A stretch of 7,572 nt of DNA. Origin: Enterobacteriaceae bacterium UBA2655 (GTDB taxonomy: Bacteria; Pseudomonadota; Gammaproteobacteria; Enterobacterales; Enterobacteriaceae). Each line of letters begins with the position of its first letter. Position 1 is the first letter of the stretch. Shown piece after piece: positions 1 through 6,672 of this stretch. Both the position numbers and the translations under genes were made by a program. The stretch spans positions 1 to 7,572 of the forward strand of contig DENB01000109.1 of the NCBI GenBank assembly GCA_002359495.1. The letters run 5' to 3'. The notes below the pieces were generated by a model. It was not told the DNA's origin. It saw nothing but the letters and a program-made list of their open reading frames with translations, and ran no database searches.

Positions 1-686
1 ATAATGTCCTGCTGAAGCGCGCCGGGCATCGCCGCGCAGAGCGATTGCCGGGCCTGCCAGGGCGTCGCTTCCAGCAAGGCCAGCGCCGCGCCGGGCGCAC
101 CGCCCGACAGACGCAGCGCCGTCAGCCGCGCCGCCTCATCCTGCGCGCTCTGCTTCGCCAGCCATTGCAGGCTCTGATTCTCCTCTGGCGGCGAGAGATG
201 CAGCGTCATGCAGCGGCTGCGTAGCGTCGCCAGCAGGCGCGAGGGATCGCGGCTGCTCAGAAAAAACCAGCTGTTGGCGGGCGGCTCTTCAAGGGTTTTC
301 AGCAGCGCGTTAGCTGCCGCTTCACTCAGTTGCGCCGCATCGGGCAACCAGACGATTTTCGCGCCGCCCTGCTGGGCAAAGTGATAGAGTTTTTCCATCA
401 CCTGACGCACCGCGTCAATGCCCAGCGTCGACTTGCCTTTTTCCGCCTCAAGTCGATACCAGTCGGGATGCGTATTGGCTTGCATCAGCTGGCAGCCGTG
501 ACAGCGGCCGCAGCTTTTCATCCCTTCCGGCCGCTGACACATCAGCCAGCGGCTCACGCCCCAGACCAGCGCATCGTCGCCCATGCCCGCCAGCGCCTGA
601 ATCAGCAGCGCATGATGCGCGCGGCCGCCCTGATGCTGAGCGATGATCTGTCGGTATGGCTGATTCAGCCAGGGATACCAGTTCAT
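1..686 (-). CDS. holB: DNA polymerase III delta-prime subunit, C-terminus missing (window edge)
   Basis: Delta-prime is the stator of the clamp-loader complex that places the beta sliding clamp on primed DNA. The frame opens at ATG 686-684 and stays open to base 1, giving about 228 of the roughly 330 residues usual for the family; the rest lies beyond the window. Visible features are the zinc module with cysteines at 50, 59, 62 and 65, the same numbers as in E. coli. The P-loop is degenerate (ALAGMGDD, residues 31-38, no GKT), as expected for a subunit that does not bind ATP. KTLEEPP is at 130-136, and the SRC motif at 157-159 holds the arginine finger (R158). The start codon shares base 686 with the tmk stop (TAATG), which suggests translational coupling to tmk. 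Identity is firm; only the C-terminal collar domain cannot be checked. Confidence 0.96.
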   Translation of the reverse strand, partial: MNWYPWLNQPYRQIIAQHQGGRAHHALLIQALAGMGDDALVWGVSRWLMCQRPEGMKSCGRCHGCQLMQANTHPDWYRLEAEKGKSTLGIDAVRQVMEKLYHFAQQGGAKIVWLPDAAQLSEAAANALLKTLEEPPANSWFFLSSRDPSRLLATLRSRCMTLHLSPPEENQSLQWLAKQSAQDEAARLTALRLSGGAPGAALALLEATPWQARQSLCAAMPGALQQDI

Positions 687-1318
687 TACGCCTGTTCCGC
701 CAGCCATGCCCGCAGCGTCTGCTTAAGTGACAACGTCACCTTTTCCAGCGGCTGCGTCGCATCGACGGTGCGGATAGTGGGATCGGTTGCCGCCAGCGCC
801 AGGTAGCGTTCGCGCGTACGCTCAAAAAAGCGCAGCGATTCCTGCTCGATGCGATCCAATGCCCCGCGCGCGCGCGCGCGCTGCAGGCCGATTTCAGGGG
901 TCACGTCGAGATAGAGCGTTAAGTCGGGACGAAAATCGCCCAGCACGGCATCGCGCAGTGTCTGCATCAGTTGGGTGTCGAGACCGCGCCCGCCGCCCTG
1001 ATAGGCCTGCGACGAGAGATCGTGACGATCGCCGACAACCCAGGCGCCGCGCGCCAGAGCGGGTTTAATAATTGTATCTACCAACTGTATCCGTGCGGCA
1101 TAAAGCATCAGCAGTTCGGCTTTGTCGGTAACCTGCTCGCCCTCAATGCCCTGCTTGACCAGCGTGCGCAGCTGCTCCGCCAGCGGCGTGCCGCCCGGTT
1201 CGCGGGTAAACACCAGATCGCTGACGCCCTGCGCCTGCAGCACCTCGACGATCGCGTCGCGCGCCGTGGTTTTGCCTGCACCTTCCAGGCCTTCAATGAC
1301 AATGAACTTACTTTTCAT
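686..1318 (-). CDS. tmk: Thymidylate kinase (dTMP kinase)
   Basis: Cytosolic kinase that phosphorylates dTMP to dTDP with ATP, an essential step of dTTP synthesis. The product has 210 residues, against about 213 in E. coli. Visible motifs are the P-loop GLEGAGKT (10-17), TREPGG (38-43), the DRH motif (97-99), the QGGGRG segment (107-112), and a basic LID around 147-160 (RARARG then LDRIEQE). An arginine-rich LID with a non-basic P-loop is the type II arrangement known from the E. coli enzyme. ATG 1318 is preceded by AAGGA lying inside the end of mltG; the genes overlap by 11 bases, and the 3' end overlaps holB by one base. The LID is encoded by an unusual alternating CG run, listed separately. 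Identification is secure. Confidence 0.98.
   Translation of the reverse strand: MKSKFIVIEGLEGAGKTTARDAIVEVLQAQGVSDLVFTREPGGTPLAEQLRTLVKQGIEGEQVTDKAELLMLYAARIQLVDTIIKPALARGAWVVGDRHDLSSQAYQGGGRGLDTQLMQTLRDAVLGDFRPDLTLYLDVTPEIGLQRARARGALDRIEQESLRFFERTRERYLALAATDPTIRTVDATQPLEKVTLSLKQTLRAWLAEQA
865..881. repeat. 17-base alternating CG tract inside tmk
   Basis: The plus strand reads an unbroken alternation of C and G from 865 to 881, eight CG units plus one C. On the coding strand it encodes the RARAR part of the thymidylate kinase LID loop (residues 147-151) through alternating CGC and GCG codons. Such runs can adopt Z-DNA and are prone to dinucleotide slippage. Here a change of one unit would shift the frame of an essential gene. 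The run may simply reflect GC-rich codon choice for an Arg-Ala repeat. Confidence 0.9.
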
Positions 1319-2327
1319 TCTTTTCCTTCATGGCCAGCCGATACGCCTGTACTGCGCGATTGTGGCTGGCAAGGTTGGTGGTAAAGGTATGCCCGCCTTT
1401 ACCATCGGCGACGAAATAGAGATAGTTGCTTTTTTCCGGGTGCGCCGCCGCCAAAAGCGACGCCTCGCCCGGCATCGAGATCGGGCCTGGCGGCAGGCCG
1501 CTGATAATATAGGTATTGTAATCGGTTGGCGTCTCAAGATCTTTACGCGTCAGCACGCCGTCGTAGGCATCGCCCATGCCGTAGATAACAGTGGGATCGG
1601 TTTGCAGGCGCATCCCGGTGCGCAGCCGGTTGATAAATACCGAGGCGACTTTGCTGCGCTCTTCGCTGACGCCGGTCTCTTTTTCGATGATCGAGGCCAT
1701 GATGAGCAGATCGTTCTCATTTTTATAAGGCAAGTTGGGATCTCTGTTGCGCCAGACCTCGCCGAGCTGCTTTTCCATGCGCTCATGGGCGCGCTGCAGT
1801 AACGCGACGTCACTGGTGTTGGCGGTATAGAGATAGGTGTCAGGCCAGAACCCGCCTTCCAGAAGATCGCGATCCAGCTTCAGCGCCGCCGCGAGGGTAG
1901 CGAAACTGTCGTCTTTCAGCGTGTGCCGGATATAGGGCGCGGCGCGCAGCTGAGAAAGCCACTCCTGCAGGCGCGATCCTTCGATAAAACGCAGCGGAAA
2001 CTGCGCCTCTTTGCCGCTGGCCAGTAGCTTCAGCAAATCGCGCACCGTCATGCCGGCTTCCAGCCGGTAGGTGCCGGCTTTGAAGCGCGCCAGCTCCGGC
2101 TCCAGCTTCAACAGCCCGCCGAACCAGATGCTGCGCGGAATAATCTGCTGGCTTTCCAGCTCGGCTTCAAGCGCGACGCGGCCGGTGCCGGCCGGCAAGG
2201 TAAAAATTCTTTCTTGGCGAAGGGTCAACGGCGTGGCGGCGAAGCGCTTAACTTGCCATCCGCTAAACAGCAGGGCGAGCGCTAAAATCGCCGTGGCGGC
2301 GGCGATAAGTTTTGTTGTTCGGGTCAT
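1308..2327 (-). CDS. mltG: Endolytic peptidoglycan transglycosylase MltG
   Basis: Inner-membrane enzyme of the YceG family that cleaves glycan strands within nascent peptidoglycan and is thought to act as a terminator of glycan elongation. The product has 339 residues, against 340 in E. coli. A single N-terminal membrane anchor is visible (about residues 6-23, rich in Ala, Leu and Ile), leaving the bulk in the periplasm. A LysM-like region spans roughly 40-105. The YceG catalytic domain follows: EGGFWPDTY (157-165) and ASIIEKETG (211-219), where E215 corresponds by my alignment to the catalytic glutamate E218 of E. coli. [15 protein letters not shown] (232-246) and GKGGHTF (309-315) also match. 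ATG 2327-2325 overlaps the pabC stop as TAATG, and the 3' end overlaps tmk by 11 bases. No strong ribosome binding site is seen, so reinitiation after pabC is likely. Confidence 0.97.
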   Translation of the reverse strand: MTRTTKLIAAATAILALALLFSGWQVKRFAATPLTLRQERIFTLPAGTGRVALEAELESQQIIPRSIWFGGLLKLEPELARFKAGTYRLEAGMTVRDLLKLLASGKEAQFPLRFIEGSRLQEWLSQLRAAPYIRHTLKDDSFATLAAALKLDRDLLEGGFWPDTYLYTANTSDVALLQRAHERMEKQLGEVWRNRDPNLPYKNENDLLIMASIIEKETGVSEERSKVASVFINRLRTGMRLQTDPTVIYGMGDAYDGVLTRKDLETPTDYNTYIISGLPPGPISMPGEASLLAAAHPEKSNYLYFVADGKGGHTFTTNLASHNRAVQAYRLAMKEKNEK

Positions 2328-3139
2328 TATGCATCCATTTTTTTGCTGCTGGCGTAAAGCTGGTCGAAAAGGCTTCTGGCCGCATAGCGTACGTCGTCAA
2401 GCTGCCTTACCGGCAGCACCGGCATCAGCGCGTTGCAGATAACGACTTCGTCCGCAGCCAGAATCGCCTCTTTTCCCACGCTGACGACATGACAAGTTTG
2501 ACCGGCCCGCTTCATCTGCGCCATCAGATAACGCCGCATGGTGCCATCGACGCCGGCTTCCTCCACGCTCGGGGTAAAAATTTTCCCGTCTTTACGCCAG
2601 AATAAATTAGCGGCACAGCATTCCACCACCCTGCCCTCAGTGTCAAGCACCAGCGCCTCATCGGCGTCGCTCTGGTCGAGATGTGCGCGGATCAACACCT
2701 GTTCCAGGCGGTTAAGGTGCTTGATGCCCGCCAGCTGTTTGCTGCGCGCCAGCGCGATCGGGCTGAGCGTCAGATTAATGCCCTCGGCGCGCAGCGCCTG
2801 ATAGTGCTGCGGATAAGGCGTCAGCGACAGGATGCGCGTCGCCTCGCCGCAGCCGGCGCCGCTGTAACCGCGCCCGCCCTGGCCGCGGCTGATAATCACT
2901 TTCAGCACCGCCTGCTGCTGCGTCTGCGCCAGCCGACGCATCTCCTGTTCGAGACGCGGCCAGTCGACCCTGTCAATCAACAGACGCCGGCAGCCTTCCT
3001 GCAGCCGTTGCAGATGCGCGTCGAACTGCAGAATATGCCCGTTGGCGATCGCCGCCGTGGTAAAACAGCCGTCGCCGAACTGCACTGCCCGGTCGCTGGC
3101 TGGCAACATCTCTTGTTCGCGTCCGTTAATCCACATCAT
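2327..3139 (-). CDS. pabC: Aminodeoxychorismate lyase
   Basis: PLP-dependent cytosolic enzyme that converts 4-amino-4-deoxychorismate to p-aminobenzoate and pyruvate, feeding folate synthesis; fold type IV, related to branched-chain aminotransferases. From ATG 3139 the protein has 270 residues (E. coli 269). This start puts the PLP lysine of GIKHLNR at K140, the E. coli number, and aligns MMWING with MFLING. Other visible segments are QFGDGCFTT near the N-terminus, [18 protein letters not shown] and ICNALMPV. An in-frame GTG at 3148 and a second ATG at 3136 are alternatives. No clear Shine-Dalgarno sequence precedes any of them; a GAG sits 4 bases before ATG 3139 and 7 before ATG 3136. It is the first gene after the fabF terminator and is joined to mltG by TAATG. 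Identity is firm, the exact start less so. Confidence 0.95.
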   Translation of the reverse strand: MMWINGREQEMLPASDRAVQFGDGCFTTAAIANGHILQFDAHLQRLQEGCRRLLIDRVDWPRLEQEMRRLAQTQQQAVLKVIISRGQGGRGYSGAGCGEATRILSLTPYPQHYQALRAEGINLTLSPIALARSKQLAGIKHLNRLEQVLIRAHLDQSDADEALVLDTEGRVVECCAANLFWRKDGKIFTPSVEEAGVDGTMRRYLMAQMKRAGQTCHVVSVGKEAILAADEVVICNALMPVLPVRQLDDVRYAARSLFDQLYASSKKMDA

Positions 3140-3156
3140 CGCGCTCACTTATTTTT

Positions 3157-3167
3157 CAGTCAGACCA
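3157..3167 (-). promoter_or_regulatory. Possible FadR-like site upstream of pabC
   Basis: The minus strand reads TGGTCTGACTG. The first nine bases fit the FadR core TGGTCNGAC exactly, but the second half-site is incomplete (TG where CA is expected). It lies about 20 bases before the chosen pabC start, in the short gap after the fabF terminator. No convincing promoter could be placed beside it. The call rests on motif similarity alone and a match of this quality can arise by chance. Confidence 0.25.
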
Positions 3168-3207
3168 AGCTTACCGGGATGCGCGCAGAGATTCAGCCGG
3201 CGCAGAG

Positions 3208-3238
3208 AAAATAAAAAGGCCCGCAGAGCGCGGGCCTT
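3208..3238 (-). terminator. Intrinsic terminator of the fab operon, after fabF
   Basis: A perfect 9-bp stem, AAGGCCCGC (3216-3224) against GCGGGCCTT (3230-3238), encloses a 5-base loop. On the minus strand the stem is followed by TTTTTATTTT, a strong uridine tract. It begins about 18 bases after the fabF stop. It should end most transcripts coming from acpP and fabF and separate the fatty acid genes from pabC-mltG-tmk-holB. Confidence 0.92.
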
Positions 3239-3256
3239 GAACGGAACGAAAGGCGA

Positions 3257-4498
3257 TTAAACCTTGCGGAAAATCAGCGAGCCGTTGGTGCCGCCGAAAC
3301 CGAAGGAGTTACACAGCGTATACTCCAGACCGCTAACCTGACGCGCCGTATGAGGAATAAAATCTAAATCGCAACCTTCATCCGGGTTATCGAGGTTGAT
3401 GGTCGGCGGAAGCGCCTGGTCGCGCAGCGCCAGAATCGAGAAGATCGATTCTACCGCGCCCGCCGCGCCTAACAGATGGCCGGTCATCGATTTGGTCGAG
3501 CTTACCATGACGTTGTCAGCCGCTGCGCCGAAGACCGATTTCACCGCCTGGGCTTCAGCTTTATCGCCTGCCGGCGTTGAGGTGCCGTGGGCGTTAACGT
3601 AGCCAATCTGCTCCGGCGTAAGCTGGGCGTCACGCAGCGCGTTAACCATCGCCAGCGCCGCGCCTGCCCCGTTTTCCGGCGGAGAGGTCATATGATAAGC
3701 GTCGCTGCTCATGCCGAAACCGACGATTTCAGCATAGATTTTCGCGCCGCGCTTTTTTGCATGCTCGTACTCTTCCAGCATGATGATGCCCGCGCCGTCG
3801 CCCAGCACGAAACCATCGCGATCTTTATCCCACGGACGGCTTGCCGCCTGAGGGTTGTCGTTGCGAGTAGAGAGCGCGCGCGCCGCGCCGAAACCGCCGA
3901 CGCCCAGTGGCGTACTGGCTTTTTCCGCGCCGCCCGCCAGCATCACATCCGCATCGTTATAGGCAATGATACGCGCCGCATGACCGATGTTATGCACGCC
4001 GGACGTACAGGCCGTCGCGATAGAGATGCTCGGTCCTTTCAGTCCATACATGATGGTGAGATGACCCGCCACCATATTCACAATAGTGGAAGGAACGAAA
4101 AACGGACTGATTTTACGCGGTCCGCCTTTCACCAGCGAGCTGTGGTTTTCTTCGATCAAACCCAAACCGCCGATGCCCGAACCGATTGCCGCGCCGATGC
4201 GCCCTGCATTTTCTTCGGTGACTTCCAGGCCTGAATCCTGCATCGCCTGAATGCCGGCAACGATGCCGTACTGGATGAATTCATCCATCTTGCGCTGATC
4301 TTTACGCGAGATGAAATCATCACAATTAAAATCATTTACTAAGCCAGCAAAGCGTGTTGCGTAGGCACTAGTATCAAAATGGTCGATCAGGTTAATGCCG
4401 CTCTGACCGGCAAGGAGAGCACTCCAGGTAGACTCTACGGTATTGCCGACAGGAGACAACATGCCAAGTCCGGTCACAACTACACGACGCTTAGACAC
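3257..4498 (-). CDS. fabF: 3-oxoacyl-ACP synthase II (KAS II)
   Basis: Cytosolic condensing enzyme that elongates acyl-ACP with malonyl-ACP and converts palmitoleate to cis-vaccenate in the temperature response of E. coli. From GTG 4498-4496 the protein has 413 residues, the same as E. coli. The Cys-His-His triad is C164, H304 and H341 counted with the initiator Met, and K336 is present. I109 and F401 (in FGFGGTN) correspond to the acyl-pocket gating residues. Length and position next to acpP favour FabF over FabB. GTG is chosen because GGAGG lies 6 bases upstream and the protein then begins [10 protein letters not shown] as in E. coli. An in-frame ATG at 4585 would add 29 unrelated residues encoded across the acpP terminator-like hairpin. 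A strong terminator follows the gene. Confidence 0.97.
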   Translation of the reverse strand: MSKRRVVVTGLGMLSPVGNTVESTWSALLAGQSGINLIDHFDTSAYATRFAGLVNDFNCDDFISRKDQRKMDEFIQYGIVAGIQAMQDSGLEVTEENAGRIGAAIGSGIGGLGLIEENHSSLVKGGPRKISPFFVPSTIVNMVAGHLTIMYGLKGPSISIATACTSGVHNIGHAARIIAYNDADVMLAGGAEKASTPLGVGGFGAARALSTRNDNPQAASRPWDKDRDGFVLGDGAGIIMLEEYEHAKKRGAKIYAEIVGFGMSSDAYHMTSPPENGAGAALAMVNALRDAQLTPEQIGYVNAHGTSTPAGDKAEAQAVKSVFGAAADNVMVSSTKSMTGHLLGAAGAVESIFSILALRDQALPPTINLDNPDEGCDLDFIPHTARQVSGLEYTLCNSFGFGGTNGSLIFRKV

Positions 4499-4544
4499 GT
4501 TCGTCCTCCAGGGACGGGGAAAATATGAACTATGTGGGACGGAC

Positions 4545-4575
4545 ATAAAACTCAGGCGGTCAAGTGACCGCCTGA
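4545..4575 (-). terminator. Terminator-like hairpin between acpP and fabF
   Basis: A perfect 10-bp stem, TCAGGCGGTC (4552-4561) against GACCGCCTGA (4566-4575), has a 4-base loop. On the minus strand it is followed by GTTTTATG, a short uridine tract of four. It starts about 10 bases after the acpP stop. The weak T-tract suggests a partial terminator or an RNA-stabilising 3' end. This fits a large acpP-only transcript with limited read-through into fabF, as inferred for E. coli, where ACP is far more abundant than FabF. Confidence 0.8.
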
Positions 4576-4584
4576 AGATATTCA

Positions 4585-4824
4585 TTAGCCGTTGTTGTGG
4601 CTATTGATGTAGTCGATCGCTGCCTGAACGGTAGTGATTTTCTCAGCTTCTTCGTCTGGAATTTCAGTATCAAACTCTTCTTCCAGAGCCATTACCAGCT
4701 CAACGGTATCAAGAGAATCAGCGCCCAGGTCTTCTACGAAAGAAGCAGAGTTAGTCACTTCGTCTTCTTTAACACCCAGTTGCTCTGCAATGATTTTCTT
4801 AACGCGTTGTTCGATATCGCTCAT
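4585..4824 (-). CDS. acpP: Acyl carrier protein
   Basis: Small acidic cytosolic protein that carries growing acyl chains on a 4'-phosphopantetheine arm between the fatty acid synthesis enzymes, and also supplies lipid A, lipoate and phospholipid synthesis. The product has 79 residues (E. coli 78). The DSL motif is at 36-38; S37 counted with Met is the phosphopantetheine attachment site. The segment from about 28 to 75 is almost invariant relative to E. coli, including the acidic helix II ([13 protein letters not shown]). The last residues (SHNNG) differ from the E. coli end. The DNA is visibly less GC-rich than its neighbours and favours codons typical of very highly expressed genes (GAA, AAC, CTG). 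The ribosome binding site AGGA lies 11 bases before ATG 4824. It has its own promoter and is followed by a terminator-like hairpin. Confidence 0.98.
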   Translation of the reverse strand: MSDIEQRVKKIIAEQLGVKEDEVTNSASFVEDLGADSLDTVELVMALEEEFDTEIPDEEAEKITTVQAAIDYINSHNNG

Positions 4825-4842
4825 ACTATTTAATTTCCTATC

Positions 4843-4866
4843 AAAACTCGCTTACGCGATGGTTTT
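4843..4866 (-). promoter_or_regulatory. Hairpin with GNRA loop in the acpP 5' leader
   Basis: On the minus strand AAAAC, a two-base CA bulge and TCGC pair with GCGA and GTTTT around the tetraloop GTAA, a GNRA type. The stem totals 9 bp. It lies between the predicted transcription start and the acpP ribosome binding site (AGGA at about 4839-4836), so it would form in the 5' untranslated RNA. As I recall, the E. coli acpP leader has the same stem with loop GAAA, which would mean both the fold and the loop class are kept. A role in stability or translation is inference. Confidence 0.6.
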
Positions 4867-4869
4867 CGT

Positions 4870-4900
4870 AGTGTATAAAATGTTGAAAAAGATGCAACAA
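4870..4900 (-). promoter_or_regulatory. Promoter of acpP
   Basis: Two overlapping sigma-70 readings are possible: TTGTTG (4900-4895) and TATACA (4877-4872) with a 17-base spacer, or TTGCAT (4897-4892) and TACACT (4875-4870) with a 16-base spacer. Both put the start of transcription near 4863-4865, about 40 bases before acpP. The -35 boxes are poor (3 of 6), which fits a promoter needing an activator; a FadR-like site sits just upstream. As I recall, the E. coli acpP promoter has nearly the same -10 region. Confidence 0.75.
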
Positions 4901-4909
4901 AATCCCGGC

Positions 4910-4920
4910 TGGTCGAACCA
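4910..4920 (-). promoter_or_regulatory. Probable FadR binding site upstream of the acpP promoter
   Basis: The minus strand reads TGGTTCGACCA, one base away from the FadR core TGGTCNGACCA and very close to the fadB operator as I remember it. Its centre is about 50 bases upstream of the predicted transcription start, just above the -35 box. FadR is known to activate fatty acid synthesis promoters in E. coli from sites near the -35 region when long-chain acyl-CoA is low. The assignment is by motif and position only. Confidence 0.55.
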
Positions 4921-4933
4921 CGATTTTACGCTA

Positions 4934-4955
4934 TTTTGCGGTTTTCACCGCAAAA
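4934..4955 (-). other. Hairpin downstream of fabG, upstream of the acpP promoter
   Basis: A perfect 9-bp stem has arms TTTTGCGGT and ACCGCAAAA; on the minus strand the loop is GAAA, a GNRA tetraloop. It begins 23 bases after the fabG stop. The following bases (TAGCG) carry no uridine tract, so it is not a standard intrinsic terminator. It may protect the 3' end of the fabHDG message or mark an RNA processing site before acpP; both are inference. Confidence 0.55.
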
Positions 4956-4978
4956 ATTGCAACTGATTTTCGTGATTA

Positions 4979-5713
4979 TCAGACCATGTACATTCCGCCG
5001 TTGACGTGCAGCGTTTCACCTGTGATGTAGGCTGCTTCGTCAGAGGCTAAAAATGCGACAGCATTGGCGATTTCCTGCGGGTCGCCTAAACGGCCCGCCG
5101 GAACCTGCGCCAAAATGCCAGAACGTTGCTCTTCGTTCAGTGCACGCGTCATGTCCGTTTCAATAAAGCCCGGCGCCACGACGTTTACGGTAATGCCACG
5201 TGACGCGATTTCACGCGCCAGTGATTTGCTAAAGCCAATCAAACCCGCCTTGGCTGCAGCGTAATTTGCCTGACCCGCGTTACCCATGGTTCCAACGACG
5301 GAACCGATGGTGATGATACGGCCCACGCGTTTTTTCATCATGGCGCGCATCACCGCCTTGGATAGGCGGAAAACGGAAGAAAGATTGGTTTCCAGGATAT
5401 CCTGCCACTCTTCGTCCTTCATGCGCATCAGCAGATTATCACGCGTAATGCCTGCATTATTGACCAAAATATCAACTTCGCCAAATTCAGCGCGAACTTT
5501 TTCGAGAACGCTGTCGATCGATGCGGAATCGGTTACGTTCAGCATCAGGCCTTTGCCTTTGTCGCCCAAGTATGCGCTGATCGCGTCGGCGCCGCTTTCA
5601 CTGGTGGCGGTGCCGATAACTTTCGCGCCGCGCGCGGCCAAGGTTTCAGCGATAGCGCGGCCGATACCGCGACTTGCACCGGTAACCAGCGCGATTTTGC
5701 CTTCGAAGCTCAT
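4979..5713 (-). CDS. fabG: 3-oxoacyl-ACP reductase
   Basis: NADPH-dependent reductase that turns 3-ketoacyl-ACP into (R)-3-hydroxyacyl-ACP in every elongation round; a cytosolic homotetramer of the short-chain dehydrogenase family. The product has 244 residues, the same as E. coli. The Rossmann motif TGASRGIG spans 11-18 and NNAG 85-88. The catalytic tetrad is N110, S138, Y151 and K155, all at E. coli numbers. ATG 5713 is chosen because AGAGGA lies 5 bases upstream and the protein begins MSFEGK, as in the family. A TTG at 5737 would add eight residues that cover the ribosome binding site and the fabD end. Only 10 bases separate it from fabD, so it is cotranscribed with fabHD. acpP follows after 154 bases. 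Confidence 0.98.
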   Translation of the reverse strand: MSFEGKIALVTGASRGIGRAIAETLAARGAKVIGTATSESGADAISAYLGDKGKGLMLNVTDSASIDSVLEKVRAEFGEVDILVNNAGITRDNLLMRMKDEEWQDILETNLSSVFRLSKAVMRAMMKKRVGRIITIGSVVGTMGNAGQANYAAAKAGLIGFSKSLAREIASRGITVNVVAPGFIETDMTRALNEEQRSGILAQVPAGRLGDPQEIANAVAFLASDEAAYITGETLHVNGGMYMV

Positions 5714-5723
5714 GTTAATCCTC

Positions 5724-6656
5724 TTACTCTTGTTCAAGCGCCGCCGACAGCGACGCCGGGTCGTTCACCGCGCTCGCTGTCAGGGTGTCAACAATGCGTT
5801 TCGTCAGACCGGTCAATACCTTGCCGGGGCCGACTTCCATTAACCCACTGACGCCTTGTGAGGCGATAAATTCTACGCTTTCCGTCCAGCGCACCGGGCT
5901 GTAAAGCTGACGCACCAGCGCGCTGCGAATCGCTTCCGGGCGGGTTTCGCACTTCACGTCCACATTATTGACGACCGGCAGAGCGGGAACGTTGAAGGCG
6001 ATCGCCTCCAGCGCCTGCGCCAGCTTCTCGGCCGCCGGCTTCATCAGCGCGCAGTGTGACGGTACGCTAACCGGCAGCGGCAGCGCGCGTTTGGCGCCTG
6101 ATGCTTTACAGGCTGCCCCGGCGCGTTCGACCGCTTCTTTGTTGCCGGCGATAACCACCTGGCCCGGCGAGTTAAAGTTCACCGGAGAAACCACCTGCCC
6201 CTGGGCGCTCTCTTCGCAGGCTCTGCGGATGGAGTCGTCGTCCAGGCCGATAATCGCCTGCATGGCGCCGGTGCCTTCCGGCACCGCTTCCTGCATCAGC
6301 TTGCCGCGCAGTTCGACTAGCTTGATCGCGTCCGCGAAGTCAAGCACGCCGGCGCAAACCAGCGCGGAGTATTCTCCAAGGCTGTGGCCCGCCATCAGCG
6401 TCGGCTGTTTGCCGCCCTGCTGTTGCCAGACGCGATAGATCGCTACCGAGGCGGCCAGCAGCGCAGGCTGCGTTTGCCATGTTTTATTCAATTCTTCCGC
6501 CGGTCCCTGTTGAACCAGCTGCCAGAGATCGTAGCCCAGCGCCGCGGAAGCTTCGCGATAAGTCGCTTCAACTTCAGGATAAGCCGCTGCCAGCTCGGCC
6601 AGCATGCCGGGGGTTTGTGAACCCTGTCCCGGGAACACCATTGCGAATTGCGTCAT
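5724..6656 (-). CDS. fabD: Malonyl-CoA:ACP transacylase
   Basis: Cytosolic enzyme that transfers malonate from CoA to AcpP, supplying the two-carbon donor for FabH, FabB and FabF. The product has 310 residues (E. coli 309). GQGSQ (10-14) forms the oxyanion-hole motif and GHSLG (90-94) carries the nucleophile S92. R117 binds the malonate carboxylate, H201 is the catalytic base and Q250 completes the active site, all at E. coli numbers. The C-terminal part contains the family segment GPGKVL (276-281). ATG 6656 follows AGGA by 7 bases. It is 16 bases after fabH, and the fabG ribosome binding site touches its own stop codon, so translation of the two is probably linked. Confidence 0.98.
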   Translation of the reverse strand: MTQFAMVFPGQGSQTPGMLAELAAAYPEVEATYREASAALGYDLWQLVQQGPAEELNKTWQTQPALLAASVAIYRVWQQQGGKQPTLMAGHSLGEYSALVCAGVLDFADAIKLVELRGKLMQEAVPEGTGAMQAIIGLDDDSIRRACEESAQGQVVSPVNFNSPGQVVIAGNKEAVERAGAACKASGAKRALPLPVSVPSHCALMKPAAEKLAQALEAIAFNVPALPVVNNVDVKCETRPEAIRSALVRQLYSPVRWTESVEFIASQGVSGLMEVGPGKVLTGLTKRIVDTLTASAVNDPASLSAALEQE

Positions 6657-6672
6657 GTCGATTTCCTGTCAA

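Noticed and set aside
1122..1802. Plus-strand open frame of 226 codons antisense to tmk and mltG
   Set aside because: It crosses two well-identified genes on the other strand and resembles no family I know. Long antisense frames are expected in GC-rich coding DNA.
3140..3148. Earlier pabC start at GTG 3148
   Set aside because: No ribosome binding site precedes it, and ATG 3139 puts the PLP lysine at K140 as in E. coli. It is not excluded.
3587..4234. Plus-strand open frame of 215 codons antisense to fabF
   Set aside because: Its composition (rich in Arg, His, Ala) is that of a reverse-complement shadow of fabF, and no ribosome binding site or family signal was seen.
4499..4585. N-terminal extension of FabF from ATG 4585
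   Set aside because: The extra 29 residues are encoded by the terminator-like hairpin and spacer and have no counterpart in the family. GTG 4498 has GGAGG at ideal spacing.
4923..4928. TAAAAT as the -10 box of an additional acpP promoter
   Set aside because: The box is good, but the only TTG-type -35 (TTGCGG) is 19 bases away and lies inside a hairpin. The promoter nearer acpP is better supported.
5714..5737. Earlier fabG start at TTG 5737
   Set aside because: The added residues are the ribosome binding site and the end of fabD read in frame; ATG 5713 gives the exact family length.
5286..5843. Plus-strand open frame of 185 codons antisense to fabG and the fabD end
   Set aside because: Low-complexity composition and full overlap with conserved genes mark it as a shadow frame.
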